Shown one piece after another: positions 28,293 through 37,814 of a stretch of 64,000 nucleotides of DNA (positions within the stretch are counted from its first letter, which is position 1; every line of letters starts with the position of its first letter). The translations under genes and the position numbers were made by a program. The DNA comes from Atopobium sp. oral taxon 416 (lineage in GTDB: Bacteria > Actinomycetota > Coriobacteriia > Coriobacteriales > Atopobiaceae): contig NZ_CP072380.1 in the NCBI RefSeq assembly GCF_018128285.1, positions 2,294,001 through 2,358,000 of the forward strand, given 5' to 3'. The notes under the pieces were generated by a model, which did no database searches, had not been told where the DNA came from, and was given only the letters and a program-made list of their open reading frames with translations.

Positions 28293-29800
28293 GGCTCTTC
28301 GGTAGTTTCTGCGGGCGGAATCCACCCAAGCGCCCAGATGGGAGCGCGGTGACAAGGCAAATAAAGGAGAACGGCCCCGTCTGGGGCCGTTCCCGCGTCG
28401 GGCAGGGTAGGGCTACGTCTGCTACAACAACCTAGCGGAAAGGCCCTGACGCATGAACAGGATACTACGCTGCGCGCTTGCGCTGGCGCACACCGTGATC
28501 GAATACGTACGCATCGACGACGACCGAGTCGTCGTCGGGGTGAGGCCTGCGCTGCCCGATCTGCAACAGGAAATGCGATTGCTATGACAGATCGCCGAGC
28601 CCGCGATCGTGGAGGGCGATGGACCTGGCCCGCTCGACGTGCTTATCTGGAGTACGCGACGAGGCGGGTCGCCTGCCCGGAGCACAGCGTTCTGGTCGAG
28701 GCGGTGCCCTGGGCGAGGCCCAGGTCGTGCTTCACGCGCGACTTTAAGGACTGGGTGGTGTGGCCTGGCACGGCGCGGATCCGGCCAGCGCCGTCGCGGT
28801 GACACACCGTCGGCGAGGTGTGCGCCCGCGTCTGCGCCGACCTGCAGGCCACACGCAGCAGGGGCGCTTCGAGGGTGCAAGGCGCATCGGGATCGATAAG
28901 ACCTCCTACAAGAAGGGGCACAAGTACCTGATTGTCGTCGTCGGCCACGACCGGGGATGTCTGATATGGGCCCACGAGGGGTACGGCAAAGACGTGCTGG
29001 GCCTTTTCCTGGACGAGCTCACCTGAGAGCAGAGGCGCGCCATCGAGGTCGTCACCGCCGACGGCGCGAAGTGGATAAAGACGCTACTCCGGCACCGCTG
29101 CCCACACCGCGCGCTGGGTGATGGACCCCTTCCACGTCGTGCAGTGGATGAACGACGCGCTCGACGAGGTGCGCCGCGACGAGTGGCGGGTCGCGAAGAG
29201 GGCCGCCCGCGAGGCGACGCCCCCGCGAGACCGGCCGGGGCGGCCGCGGAAGGGCGAGGAGACCCCGGCGGAGGCCAGGGCGCTCAAGGAGGCCGCCGAC
29301 GCGATCAAGGGCAGCCGCTTCGCCCTCGTGAAGAACCCCGAAAACCTCACCGACGCGCAGCACGCCAAGCTCGACGCGCTGAAGAAGAAGGCAGCTTCGC
29401 GCCTGTTCAGGGCATGGGAGTTGAAGGAGGACCTGTAGGCGGTGTTCAGGGCCGGGTGAGCCAGCGAGGCCGCGGCGTTGCTCGACGCGTGGCTGCGCGC
29501 CGCCGCGTACTGCAGGATCAAGCCCATCGTCGCCGTCGAGAAGAAGGTGCGCAGGCGCAGGGCCGACGTGGTCGCGGCGGTTGAGCTCGGAACCGGCAAC
29601 GGCCGCGTCGAGTCGATCAACAACAAGATCAAGGTGACAATCAAGATGGGCTATGGCTTTCGCAACGCGGACAACCTGATCGGGCTGCTCATGCTGAGGT
29701 GCTCGGACAGCAAGCCGCAGCTTCCGGAAAGGTCAGGGAAAAGCGCGAGAAGGAGGGCCGCCTAGACGGGACTGCCTCCCATAGAAACTACCGAAGGCTT
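28293..29800 (+). mobile_element. ISL3-family element (type a) with precise ends; transposase degenerate
   Basis: Terminal repeats GGCTCTTCGGTAGTTTCT (28293-28310) and its near-complement at 29783-29800 are flanked by a perfect 8-bp target repeat CTATTTTA (28285-28292, 29801-29808). The transposase starts about 28453 (MNRILRCALALAHTVIEY) and shows RIGIDKTSYKKGHKYLIVVV, VTADGAKWIK, DPFHVVQWMNDALDEVRRDEW, FALVKNPENLTDAQHAKL and NNKIKVTIKMGYGFRNADNLIGLLMLRCS. Stops (TGA 29023, TAG 29437) and frameshifts break it. The GC content is visibly higher than the flanks. A hairpin at 28370-28393 near the left end resembles a terminator. Confidence 0.9.
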
Positions 29801-29834
29801 CTATTTTATGTGAGTTAATTCAGTAAAAGTATAT

Positions 29835-30838
29835 CTAACCATCAAGTACATGAGGGCTGATGCAAGCCGGCCGGACAGCCCAGGCGATACAACTTTCCAT
29901 ACCAAAGGGAGGTGTGCCTGGGAGCCCACCGGGCTCTGTGTCTGGTAACAACCTCTTAGGCTAGCCTTCAAAGAGAAAGTGGAACCGTCAGGATCCATGG
30001 TACGCAAAAGTCCCTTCCGCACCCTCAGTGCCAAGGCCGAAGATGCCAAGATCTGCCGGCCTAAGAAGGCCACAGTCGAGTGTTGCTGCTGTAAGCACAT
30101 AGGCTTTGCTACCTTCGCTAAGCTAAGTGCCAAGATGGGAGTGCTTCGACTGCAGGCGCACGTACAGCTTGCTTACAGGGACAGTCTTTAAGCACACCAG
30201 GCACACACCCTGCCGAAGTAGGTATCACCCATCAGGCTCATGCGCTACAGTGTGCCCCTTAACTGCAATAGGCGAAGCGCTCAGATATCGCATCAAAGCG
30301 CCTGTGGATGGCGGCATTGGGTCTTTCGTCCTCAAAGCAGTGTCTCTGGATCGACAAGACCTACATCACTGATGCGCACCTCTCCTACGCCTTCGGGCAG
30401 ACGAGCAAGTGTGCCCTGTCAGCAGGTTGGCACAGACGTCCTATGCCGTAGTCTGTGGCCACAAGCCGTCCACGGAAAGGATCAGGGGACTTTGTGGCCA
30501 CTGAGCTGAAGGCACAAGCGCGCCCACAGTAGGGTTGATGAGGGATTCGGGGGCTGTCGCTAAATCCTACAAGGCCAGTTGTGCGCGATCCACACTATCT
30601 GGACAGCATGGCGCTTGTGGACAATCTCTGCTTTTGGCTCAAGAGATACCTGTGGCACCTCACAGGTGTGTCCAAGGCCAACATGCAAAAGCTACCTCAA
30701 CTGGTAGGTCTAGCTGTTTTGTGCCAAACAGGCAAGGCACAGATGGGTTGAAACTGAAAGGGCGCCATATGCTTGTGGCCGATGTGGGTCTTCGCAGCTC
30801 GGCATGGGTCTAGCGGCCCTCATTTGCTTGACTGTTAG
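29835..30838 (+). mobile_element. IS1595-family element, transposase degenerate; parent of the MITE
   Basis: The left end CTAACCATCAAGTACATG and right end (read in reverse) CTAACAGTCAAGCAAATG match as terminal repeats; the length of about 1.0 kb fits IS1595. Plus-strand pieces include RWECFDCRRTYSLLTGTVFKHTRH (zinc-finger region), RYSVPLNCNRRSAQISHQSACGWRHWVF, and near the end RYLWHLTGVSKANMQKLPQLVG. Many frameshifts. From 30650 to the right end it matches both MITE copies. Confidence 0.8.
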
Positions 30839-30882
30839 GCTACGCGGGTAGCTACCCCGCAGCCATGCGGCCGACCCACTCC

Positions 30883-31923
30883 TTACATACCGCGCTTTTC
30901 CTCGAGTTTCATTGCGTTTTGGAGCGCTTTACGCATCTCCTTTACCTCGAACAGGCGAAGAAACATTTCCGTGAGCGGTGCACGTACGGATACCTCCTCA
31001 CCCGTAACCGGATGGATAAAGCACTCCTCCCAGCAGTGGAGCAGAAGCGTTGTTGCAACCATCTCCCCGTTCGGCAACTGTACCCGCTCGGGATGCGGAA
31101 GCGCAGGGCCACCGCCTGCACCGTAGAGCGGATCCCCCACGATCGGGAATCCCCGGAAGGCCAGGTGCACCCGGATCTGATGCTTTCTGCCGGTCTTGGG
31201 CGCTACAAGTACGAGTGAATACCCCTTCTCATACATCACCCGCCGCACGATGCTCAGGCAGGACTTGCCGCTTGAAGCGACGCGCATGCGGCGCGGATCG
31301 TGCCGGTCACGCCCGAGCGGAGCTGAAAGCTTTGTGACCCCTTCGGGGAAGGAGCCTTTGACCACGGCGAGGTAGTACTTGTGCATCGCATGGCCCGCCA
31401 CCAGCGCATCGAAGGCTGCCTGAAAATCAGGGCAAAGCGAGAAGAGTACGCAGCCCGAGGTGTCCTTATCGAGCCGCTGCAGCACCTGCGCAGTAGAGAT
31501 CAGGCCCTGCTCTTCCAACGCGGCGTTGACCTGCGCGGTCAGCGTGTCGGGCTCCCTGCCGGTCCCATCTGAGTGCACCAGGATGCCAGCAGGTTTGGAA
31601 GCGATCACGATAAAGGGATCCTGATAGAGCAGGTGCGCCGACTGTGAGGCATTTTCTGCAGGATCTTTTACCTCACGCTCTATCGCCTGCGGTGCCACCA
31701 GCTTGACGGAGCTTCCCTCCTCAAGCGTGTCGGTGAGCCTGACCGGCCCGGCATCGCTCATGAGGCGGCCTTCCTCCGTGATCTGCTCCTGCCGCTTCCG
31801 GGAGACCCCGGCAGCCTCAAGCAAGTCACTGACCGCAATCGAGCGGGTGGCCTGTAGGCGCAGCTCCCCCGGTACCACTGTTTCAATCAGATATGGTTTA
31901 GAACCAGGTACGATTTGCTTCAT
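30883..31923 (-). CDS. RluA-family 23S rRNA/tRNA pseudouridine synthase
   Basis: The protein has 346 residues from ATG 31921-31923; the ribosome binding site is weak (GCGAG), and the start overlaps the end of a small upstream frame, suggesting coupling. An S4-like N-terminal region (SDLLEAAGVSRKRQEQITEEGRL), the catalytic motif QRLDKDTSGCVLFS with Asp, and KTGRKHQIRVHLAFRGFPIVGDPLYG identify the RluA family. The exact RNA target is not evident. Confidence 0.88.
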   Translation of the reverse strand: MKQIVPGSKPYLIETVVPGELRLQATRSIAVSDLLEAAGVSRKRQEQITEEGRLMSDAGPVRLTDTLEEGSSVKLVAPQAIEREVKDPAENASQSAHLLYQDPFIVIASKPAGILVHSDGTGREPDTLTAQVNAALEEQGLISTAQVLQRLDKDTSGCVLFSLCPDFQAAFDALVAGHAMHKYYLAVVKGSFPEGVTKLSAPLGRDRHDPRRMRVASSGKSCLSIVRRVMYEKGYSLVLVAPKTGRKHQIRVHLAFRGFPIVGDPLYGAGGGPALPHPERVQLPNGEMVATTLLLHCWEECFIHPVTGEEVSVRAPLTEMFLRLFEVKEMRKALQNAMKLEEKRGM

Positions 31924-32152
31924 ATTGCTCGCTATCCATCTGTTCCTCAAGCGTGTCGATAAAGGCCTCAGTGACACTCCACACGGTCTTATGCCAAAAC
32001 TTCTCTTCCTTATCTGTATCGCCAGTCGCAATGCCCTGGGCCTACGAAGATCTATCAGTAGCTGATATATTAGAAACATCCTTTACCGGAGGTACGCGAG
32101 CGGCGTGATCATCCGTTTCTGCGCTGGTATTCTGCTTGTTCTCTTCTACCAT
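31898..32152 (-). pseudogene. Small gene interrupted by an in-frame UAG, upstream of and overlapping the rluA-type gene
   Basis: ATG 32150-32152 with GGGAAAGGA upstream starts a frame of 36 residues (MVEENKQNTSAETDDHAAR...), stops at TAG 32042-32044 and continues in the same frame for 47 more residues (...KFWHKTVWSVTEAFIDTLEEQ...) to a TAA at 31898-31900. The downstream frame is as protein-like as the first part. Either this is one ~84-residue gene with a nonsense mutation, or a 36-residue peptide followed by chance. It overlaps the synthase start by 26 nt. I do not recognise the family. Confidence 0.5.
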
Positions 32153-32217
32153 GATTGTGTCCTTTCCCATCGATACGACGCAACCACATGCAGTTGCATC
32201 GCTTACCTAAAGAAATT

Positions 32218-33824
32218 GGTTCAATCCTAAAAGCTGTGGGCGAATGCCAGCGGCGTAGTGCCCTCAGAGACAGAAGAGCGGCCATCCTCTAGAATCTTAC
32301 ACCGCAACATGTAGACTCCGAAGAAGGATGGAGCGCGCTGACAAGTGTAGCATCGCCGGCAGCCCAGCTGTCCGCCGTTTCCCATGCCGACGATATTGCC
32401 GCTCCCGGCTTCCCCCGCATTCCCTCCCATCTGGACGGATTCATGCAGACAGGCGTGCCTAAGGAGAGCGTGCGCACCGAGGAGTTCGGCACCTCGGCCA
32501 GACGATGCAGCAGGCCGGTGCAGATCCTCACGGTCCCAGGCAGGCTGGCTGCCAGGGAAGCCCCCTCATGCCCCTGCTGCGGAAAGGCCATGGAGGGCAA
32601 CGGGCAGGTCCCCATTGCGCTTCGGCACCTCCCTTTGGGCATGGAGAGGGCAAGGGTCGAGGTCTTGCGGCCAAGATGGGCATGCAGGGAATGCGGGAGC
32701 ACCCTCATGGAAGAGGTGCCCTTCAGGGCGCCAGGGCAGCGCATCACGCTGCCGCTGCTCACGTTCGTGTGTGACCTGCTTGCCCTGGGCCAGACGCTCA
32801 AGGCGGTATCGCTCACGGCAGGCCTTAACAGGAACGTCGTGAAAAAGATCGAGCGCGCGAGGCTCTCTGCGCTCTACACGGAAGGCGAAGGCAGCAGGCT
32901 GAAGCTCAGGAAGCCCAAGCGCCAGGCCCGCTATCTGGGCGCAGACGAGTTCAAGCTGCACAATGCCCGCCGCTGGGCCACCGTGATCATAGACCTTAAG
33001 ACCGGTCACGTGCTCTGGCTCGCCTATACGAAGAGGAAGCAGGTCGTGTATGACTTCTGCGACTTCGTGCTCGCCGAGTGGATGTTGTATGTGGAGGCAA
33101 TCGCCTGCGACATGAACGCAGGCTTCGGGCGCGCCTTCCTTAAGCGCCATCCGCATCTGGACATCGTCTACGACTACTTCCACCTCATCAAGAACTTCAA
33201 CGAGAAGGTCATCTGTAAGGTCAGGAAGGATAAGCAGGCAAGGCTTAAGGAGGAGAGCAACGCCGAGGCCGTGCGTGCCCTCAAGCACTCCACATACATC
33301 CTCATGTCTGGTGCGGACACAAGGAAGAGGAAGGAGCGCGATGCACACGCCGGCAAGGTGGTATCAAGGGGAAACGCCCTCTTCGGCAAGGAGGAGGCTC
33401 TGCAGAAGGGAGGGGCCAGGGAGCGCTACAAGGAGCTGATCTCGCAGAACGAGCTGCTTGCCGCCTGCGACATCGCGGGTGAGATGCTCAGCAGGGCCTA
33501 CGGCTATCGGCAGGAGAAGCGCATGCGCGATGCCATGGAGAGGGTCGTCGAGGTCTGCCGCGGCACGAAAGACAGGCACTTCGGGTGGTTCGCCAGGCTC
33601 GTGGAGAGCCACATGGACGGCATCGTCGCGCATGCCAGGCACCATATCAGCAGCGGCAAGGTCGAAGGCACCAACCAGATGATCAAGACGCTCAGGGGGG
33701 GCAGGCTAGGGATACCCTAACGACGAGTACTTCTTCCTCAAGATATTCGATGCGAGCAGGCGCTATTCGAAGCCTTCCGGGGCTGCGGCATGATAGGCCC
33801 GCACACAGGTTTCAGGACTGAACC
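32218..33824 (+). mobile_element. ISL3-family element (type b), copy 1
   Basis: Terminal repeats GGTTCAATCCTAAAAGCTGT (left) and GGTTCAGTCCTGAAACCTGT (right, reversed) bound a 1607-bp element. Flanks AAGAAATT and AAGAACTT (32210-32217, 33825-33832) look like an 8-bp target duplication with one later change. A second, inverted and more decayed copy is at 43725-45329. Confidence 0.9.
32443..33720 (+). CDS. ISL3-family transposase (C-terminus altered)
   Basis: A 425-residue frame from ATG 32443; the element's coding part may start further upstream (SALTSVASPAAQLSA) from a non-ATG codon. It shows a zinc-finger pair (CPCCG, CREC), GADEFKLHNARRWATVIIDL, AIACDMNAGF, HPHLDIVYDYFHLIKNFN and SSGKVEGTNQMIKTLR, the ISL3 DDE order. 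A run of seven Gs at about 33693 shifts the frame so it ends GGRLGIP; without the extra G a TAG replaces the expected Tyr before GYPNDEYFFLKIFD. Copy 2 has the same TAG. Activity is doubtful. Confidence 0.85.
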   Translation: MQTGVPKESVRTEEFGTSARRCSRPVQILTVPGRLAAREAPSCPCCGKAMEGNGQVPIALRHLPLGMERARVEVLRPRWACRECGSTLMEEVPFRAPGQRITLPLLTFVCDLLALGQTLKAVSLTAGLNRNVVKKIERARLSALYTEGEGSRLKLRKPKRQARYLGADEFKLHNARRWATVIIDLKTGHVLWLAYTKRKQVVYDFCDFVLAEWMLYVEAIACDMNAGFGRAFLKRHPHLDIVYDYFHLIKNFNEKVICKVRKDKQARLKEESNAEAVRALKHSTYILMSGADTRKRKERDAHAGKVVSRGNALFGKEEALQKGGARERYKELISQNELLAACDIAGEMLSRAYGYRQEKRMRDAMERVVEVCRGTKDRHFGWFARLVESHMDGIVAHARHHISSGKVEGTNQMIKTLRGGRLGIP

Positions 33825-33832
33825 AAGAACTT

Positions 33833-33986
33833 AAATGCTAGCGTTATGATCTCAGATGGGTGCGACACTATTGCTGCCCTCAAAATGCAGGTCGATTCTC
33901 AGTTTTGGAGAGATCCATGCGCAACAAAAATGCCCTACCTTCCACTGAGGAAAAATGAGACATACAAGTTTTCAGCAACGATACGG
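33833..33986. other. Spacer between ISL3 copy and eda
   Basis: About 150 AT-rich bases, probably the 3' region of eda. I see no gene and no clear terminator. Confidence 0.4.
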
Positions 33987-34634
33987 TTAGTCTTTGATCT
34001 CACGGACGATCTGAGCAGCTTCTCTGGTGAGCTTGAAGATCTGATCGAAGTCTCCTGCGTGGACCATCTTCGGTTTCACCATCCACGTACCGCCTGCGGC
34101 GATGATAGCAGGATCGCTCAGGTACTCCTTCAGGTTGCTCGCATTGACACCACCGGTCGGCATAAATCTGTGGCCGACAAAGACAGATGCGAGCGCATCG
34201 ATCGTTGCGAGGCCGCCAAATTGGCCCGCCGGGAAGAACTTGGTGACCTCGAGGCCCTTGTTCACAAGCACAGTGACCTCAGTCGGCGTCACACCTGCCG
34301 GGATCTGCGGGATCTCATGCTCAAGGCAGTAGTCAACAACCTCCATCGTGTGACCCGGAGAGACGATAAACTTTGCGCCAGCATCGACCGCACGCTTGCA
34401 CTGATCGACGGTCAGAACGGTACCGGCGCCAACCATAATGTCAGGATCCTTCTCTGCCATCGTGTGAATCACGTCAGCCGCCTCAGGCGTGCGGAAGGTG
34501 ACCTCTGCCATAGGGAGTCCGCCCTCTACCAGGGCATGCGCCAGGGGATCTGCACCCTTCACATCGTCGAGGACGACAACCGGTACGACGCCGACGCGCT
34601 CAACCTGCCCGTAGAACTGATCCATATAAGACAT
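33987..34634 (-). CDS. eda: KDPG/KHG aldolase
   Basis: The protein has 215 residues, a TIM-barrel class I aldolase. The Schiff-base region LEVTKFFPAGQFGG, the catalytic Glu in MAEVTFRTPEA, and VGAGTVLTVDQCKRAVDAGAKFIVSPG with PTGGVNASNL are all present. It splits 2-keto-3-deoxy-6-phosphogluconate to pyruvate and glyceraldehyde-3-P. It follows kdgK by 44 nt on the same strand, so the pair converts KDG from uronates or sugar acids. AAGGAG lies before the ATG. Confidence 0.95.
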   Translation of the reverse strand: MSYMDQFYGQVERVGVVPVVVLDDVKGADPLAHALVEGGLPMAEVTFRTPEAADVIHTMAEKDPDIMVGAGTVLTVDQCKRAVDAGAKFIVSPGHTMEVVDYCLEHEIPQIPAGVTPTEVTVLVNKGLEVTKFFPAGQFGGLATIDALASVFVGHRFMPTGGVNASNLKEYLSDPAIIAAGGTWMVKPKMVHAGDFDQIFKLTREAAQIVREIKD

Positions 34635-34678
34635 AGTGTGGTTCTCCTTCTTCAGTGGTGTATCAAGCGTATGTATGA

Positions 34679-35710
34679 CTAGCGGTTAACCCGCAGGCCT
34701 GAATCTTTTTGAGCGACACTTTCAATCTCATCTGAAGTCACGAGATTGGAGTCACCGTGAATGGTCAGCTTCAGGATCGAGGCTGCGATTGCATAGGCAG
34801 CGGCATGGTCCAGATCGTAGTGATGCAGCAGCGCGTGGATCAGCCCTGCGGCAAACGCGTCACCTGAGGCGACACCTTCGAGCACGTGCTCTCTGTGGAC
34901 CGGGGAGAAGTGTGCCTTCCCCTCGCTGTACACCATGCCCATCCAGGAGGAATCCTCCACGGAGTGGATATCACGGATCACTGAGGCAACCAGCTTGCAG
35001 CCATACTGTGAGGCGATATCCTGCGCGATATGGACGTATTCATCCTTCTCTTCGATGCCGGTCTCGAGCGAGCCTGAGCCATAGCTGATGTCCAAGCAGG
35101 CGGGAGCATCCTCGTCGTTTGCGATGCAGATATCGATCAGCGGCAGATATTCCTTCATCGTCTTCTGCGCCTTCTCAGGAGACCACAGCTTGCGGTAGTT
35201 GAGGTCGCAGATCGTGGTGATACCCTTCTTGTGACAAGCTTCCAATGCCTCTTTGACCGCGATGATCATCTCATCGGAGACCGCCGGCGTCACGCCGCTC
35301 ACATAGAAAGCCTCGACGCCTTCGAGAATTGTGTCCCAATCAAAGACAGTGTGGGATGCCAGATTGAAGGCAGAGTACTTACGGTCGTAGACGCAGCTAC
35401 TCGCACGCTCGGAGGCACCGACCTCAAAGTAATAGGTTCCGAGCCTGTCCCCCTCGCGCACAACGCGGGAGGTGTCGACCCCATACATAACGAGGCTTCT
35501 CAGTGCGCACGCGCCAATACGGTTGCACGGAACAACTGAGACATAGGCTGCATTGTCTCCCTGGTATGCTAGTGAGAGGGCGACATTGGCTTCTGCTCCC
35601 CCATAGTGCACGTCGAAACTTTGGGCCTGCTCCAGACGCAAATTGTTCGGCGGTGACAGTCTCATCATGATCTCACCAAAAGTCAGAACCTCGGTATTCT
35701 CGTCCAGCAT
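34679..35710 (-). CDS. kdgK: 2-dehydro-3-deoxygluconokinase (PfkB family)
   Basis: This 343-residue ribokinase-like protein has the N-terminal strand LTFGEIMMRLSPP, substrate-loop GGAEANVALSLAYQG, and the anion-hole and catalytic motif GVASGDAFAAGLIHALL. It phosphorylates KDG to KDPG for eda. GAGGGAGCT precedes the ATG. It shares a 138-nt promoter region with the divergent gntR gene, which probably controls it. Confidence 0.9.
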   Translation of the reverse strand: MLDENTEVLTFGEIMMRLSPPNNLRLEQAQSFDVHYGGAEANVALSLAYQGDNAAYVSVVPCNRIGACALRSLVMYGVDTSRVVREGDRLGTYYFEVGASERASSCVYDRKYSAFNLASHTVFDWDTILEGVEAFYVSGVTPAVSDEMIIAVKEALEACHKKGITTICDLNYRKLWSPEKAQKTMKEYLPLIDICIANDEDAPACLDISYGSGSLETGIEEKDEYVHIAQDIASQYGCKLVASVIRDIHSVEDSSWMGMVYSEGKAHFSPVHREHVLEGVASGDAFAAGLIHALLHHYDLDHAAAYAIAASILKLTIHGDSNLVTSDEIESVAQKDSGLRVNR

Positions 35711-35773
35711 AGCTCCCTCACTTTCCGTAGCGTCCGTGAAGCCACACGTTTGGTATTCCCCGTTGTCTCTAAC

Positions 35774-35787
35774 ACTAGCATGCTAGT
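35774..35787. promoter_or_regulatory. Palindromic operator between kdgK and gntR
   Basis: ACTAGCATGCTAGT is a perfect 14-bp palindrome midway between the divergent starts. A half-match (ATGCTAG) recurs at 35804-35810. FadR/GntR-type regulators bind such short palindromes, so this is the likely site for the neighbouring regulator. Confidence 0.6.
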
Positions 35788-35803
35788 TTTACTTAGTACA
35801 GGT

Positions 35804-35819
35804 ATGCTAGAATCAATAT
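35804..35819 (+). promoter_or_regulatory. Extended -10-like block before gntR, shared with the ldh promoter
   Basis: ATGCTAGAATCAATAT contains TGC-TAGAAT, an extended -10. The identical 16 bases stand before ldh (43648-43663, minus strand). It overlaps the second ATGCTAG half site. Confidence 0.5.
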
Positions 35820-35848
35820 GGAAAATATTTTGCGAACGGATTTGGGCT

Positions 35849-36568
35849 ATGGGTACGACAGACACAGTGACAGCAACTACAGAGACCGAGCAACCAGAAA
35901 AACAACAAGAGCAAGCCTATGAAACGCTTCGTGACGGGATCGTAGAATTCACCTATCTGCCCGGGCAGCGCCTCTCCGCAAAGGAGATCCGCAAGCAGAT
36001 GGGGTTAGGCCGCACGCCAGTCCGAGAAGCGATCGTGCGCCTGCAGCAGGACGGGCTCGTCACGACCAAGCCCAAGAGCGGAAGCTATGTCTCCCTGATC
36101 AATCTTAAAAATGCCGAATGCGCCCACTTCCTGCGTATCACGGTCGAGCGCGCCGTCGCAATAGATGCCGCTGCACAGATCACGGATTCTGAACTGGAAG
36201 AGATGGCAGGCTCTATCCAGGCACAGGAGCAGTCGCTTATCGCACACGATCAACGGAACTTCCTTGAGGCAGATAACGCGATGCACCAAGCGGTGTTTGC
36301 GGCAGCCGGCAGATTAACCGAATGGGACTGGCTTACCCGCACAAGCGTCGACCTCAACCGGTTCCGGTGGCTCCATGTGAAAGCCAGAAGCGTCGGCTGG
36401 ACGAGCATCCTTAAGGAGCACCAGGACTACTATCAAGCACTCCGAGCGCACCAACCACTCAATGCGGCTTACATCATCGAACACCATCTCCATGTGATGC
36501 TCGACGAAAAGGAGGAGGTTCTCAAAGTCTTCCCCCAGTACTTTGCCTTAGAGGAATCCCAGGCTTAG
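35849..36568 (+). CDS. GntR-family (FCD-type) transcriptional regulator
   Basis: The protein has 239 residues from ATG 35849. The N-terminal winged helix has LPGQRLSAKEIRKQMGLGRTPVREAIVRLQQDGLVTTKPKSGSYV (split here by reading). The C-terminal ~140 residues are all helical, with Asp/His/His positions that suit an FCD metal-dependent effector domain (ADNAMHQAVF, HQDYYQAL, EHHLHVM). It is divergent from kdgK-eda, so a KDG- or KDPG-responsive repressor is likely. An in-frame start further upstream (35750) would cover the operator and is unlikely. Confidence 0.86.
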   Translation: MGTTDTVTATTETEQPEKQQEQAYETLRDGIVEFTYLPGQRLSAKEIRKQMGLGRTPVREAIVRLQQDGLVTTKPKSGSYVSLINLKNAECAHFLRITVERAVAIDAAAQITDSELEEMAGSIQAQEQSLIAHDQRNFLEADNAMHQAVFAAAGRLTEWDWLTRTSVDLNRFRWLHVKARSVGWTSILKEHQDYYQALRAHQPLNAAYIIEHHLHVMLDEKEEVLKVFPQYFALEESQA

Positions 36569-36682
36569 CAATGAGCAAAAGAGTGAGGCCCCACAAGTCC
36601 TCATGTGGAGCTAGAACCATATCCATTGGTATCAGACATACTTTTCAACTTGAACACCTAAGGGGGAAAAGTCCAGCTGAAC

Positions 36683-37741
36683 CTGTCTGATAGTATGCGA
36701 GTCACCACACGACAACGATCTATCTAAGGTAACAGATGGACTGCCCACATTCTACCATTGAGGCGCAGCAGAAACTCTACATTTGAAGAGCGTGCCACAC
36801 TACAGAGCTGCCTGAGAAGGATGGCTTTGCTGAGAAGTATCTGCCTAAGAGCTCAGTTAGCCTGTATGCTCCATCAGCTACATGGCAGGGTCGAGCTCTG
36901 CCACGGCTAAAGCAGTGCGCCACAGAGCCAAACAAGGGCAGGGCATCTGTAAGGAAAGACGCAAGAGCTGTTGTCACAGAACAGATCTCCTGAAGAGGCC
37001 TTAGCTCACACACTGTGTAGAGGGCTACCTCTTCGAAGGTGGCTGGTCACCTGAGGCGTGCTGCAACCGCTCAGGAGCTGCAGGGGAGTTTGTGTAGAAG
37101 GACACTTTATACCTACACTGACCAAAGCTTGCTGGGTATCCACAACTATAGCCTGCCTGAAAAGCTTAAAAGTGCAGGTCACCTGTCCACCAGAACAAAG
37201 AAGAGCTCGCCACAAGCTTGAAAAGCGCCCCCAAAGACACGTTGTGCACGTCTGAGGTTAGGCATAAGGGGAGTGATTTGGTCTTAAGCCACAAGACCAA
37301 AGGCGATAAGGCACACCTAACCTTGTCTGAGTGTTTGAGCCGTGAGTGTCTCATCCATCCCTGTCCTGGATACAACAGCTGCCAAGCACCATACAGGCTT
37401 TCAGAAAGCTACAGGGCCACTGCAGCAAGCACCGCTACGCTATCTTTCAAAACCATCACGGCTGACAGGGGCTCCTGAGTTTGTAGACTCTTACAGCTAA
37501 AGGACATCTCAGAGATACTCATCTGCTGTGTCCACCCCCCTACACTTCCTGTAACAAGGGAACTACTGAGCGGCACAACTGCGTAGCCTGCAGACTCATC
37601 CCTTAAGGGGACCACAGTGTCACCTGCTCTTTTCAAGACATCATGCCGAAGCCTGGTGTAGCTCGTTGCCAAGAGAGATGTTGGACTACCACATACCGGG
37701 TGAACTATTCAAATCAGAGCTAGATTGCCTCTATCAGACAG
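36683..37741 (+). mobile_element. IS30-family element (second type), heavily decayed
   Basis: The terminal repeat CTGTCTGATAG (36683-36693) is matched inverted at 37731-37741. Plus-strand pieces in shifting frames read GWSPEACC, TLYTYTDQSLLGIHNYSLPEKLKS, DLVLSHKTKGDKAHLTLSE, KTITADRG, SLKGTTVS and finally REMLDYHIPGELFKSELDCLY, the order of IS30 transposases ending in the PRxxLGYxTPxELF motif. It is fully pseudogenised. 36569-36682 before it holds only a weak CCACA/TGTGG hairpin after gntR. Confidence 0.75.
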
Positions 37742-37814
37742 CCTGATTAGGAGTGTTCAAGGTACTCCTGCAAGGTAGGAAGAACTTTTTCTATGTAGTC
37801 CTATATGTTGGCTG

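Noticed and set aside
30883-32079. Longer start for the pseudouridine synthase at 32079
   Set aside because: The extra N-terminal residues are the out-of-frame shadow of the small upstream gene; the S4-like fold begins after 31923.
32566-33348. A 260-codon open frame on the minus strand inside ISL3 copy 1
   Set aside because: It is the antisense shadow of the transposase in GC-rich DNA, with no ribosome binding site or family motif.
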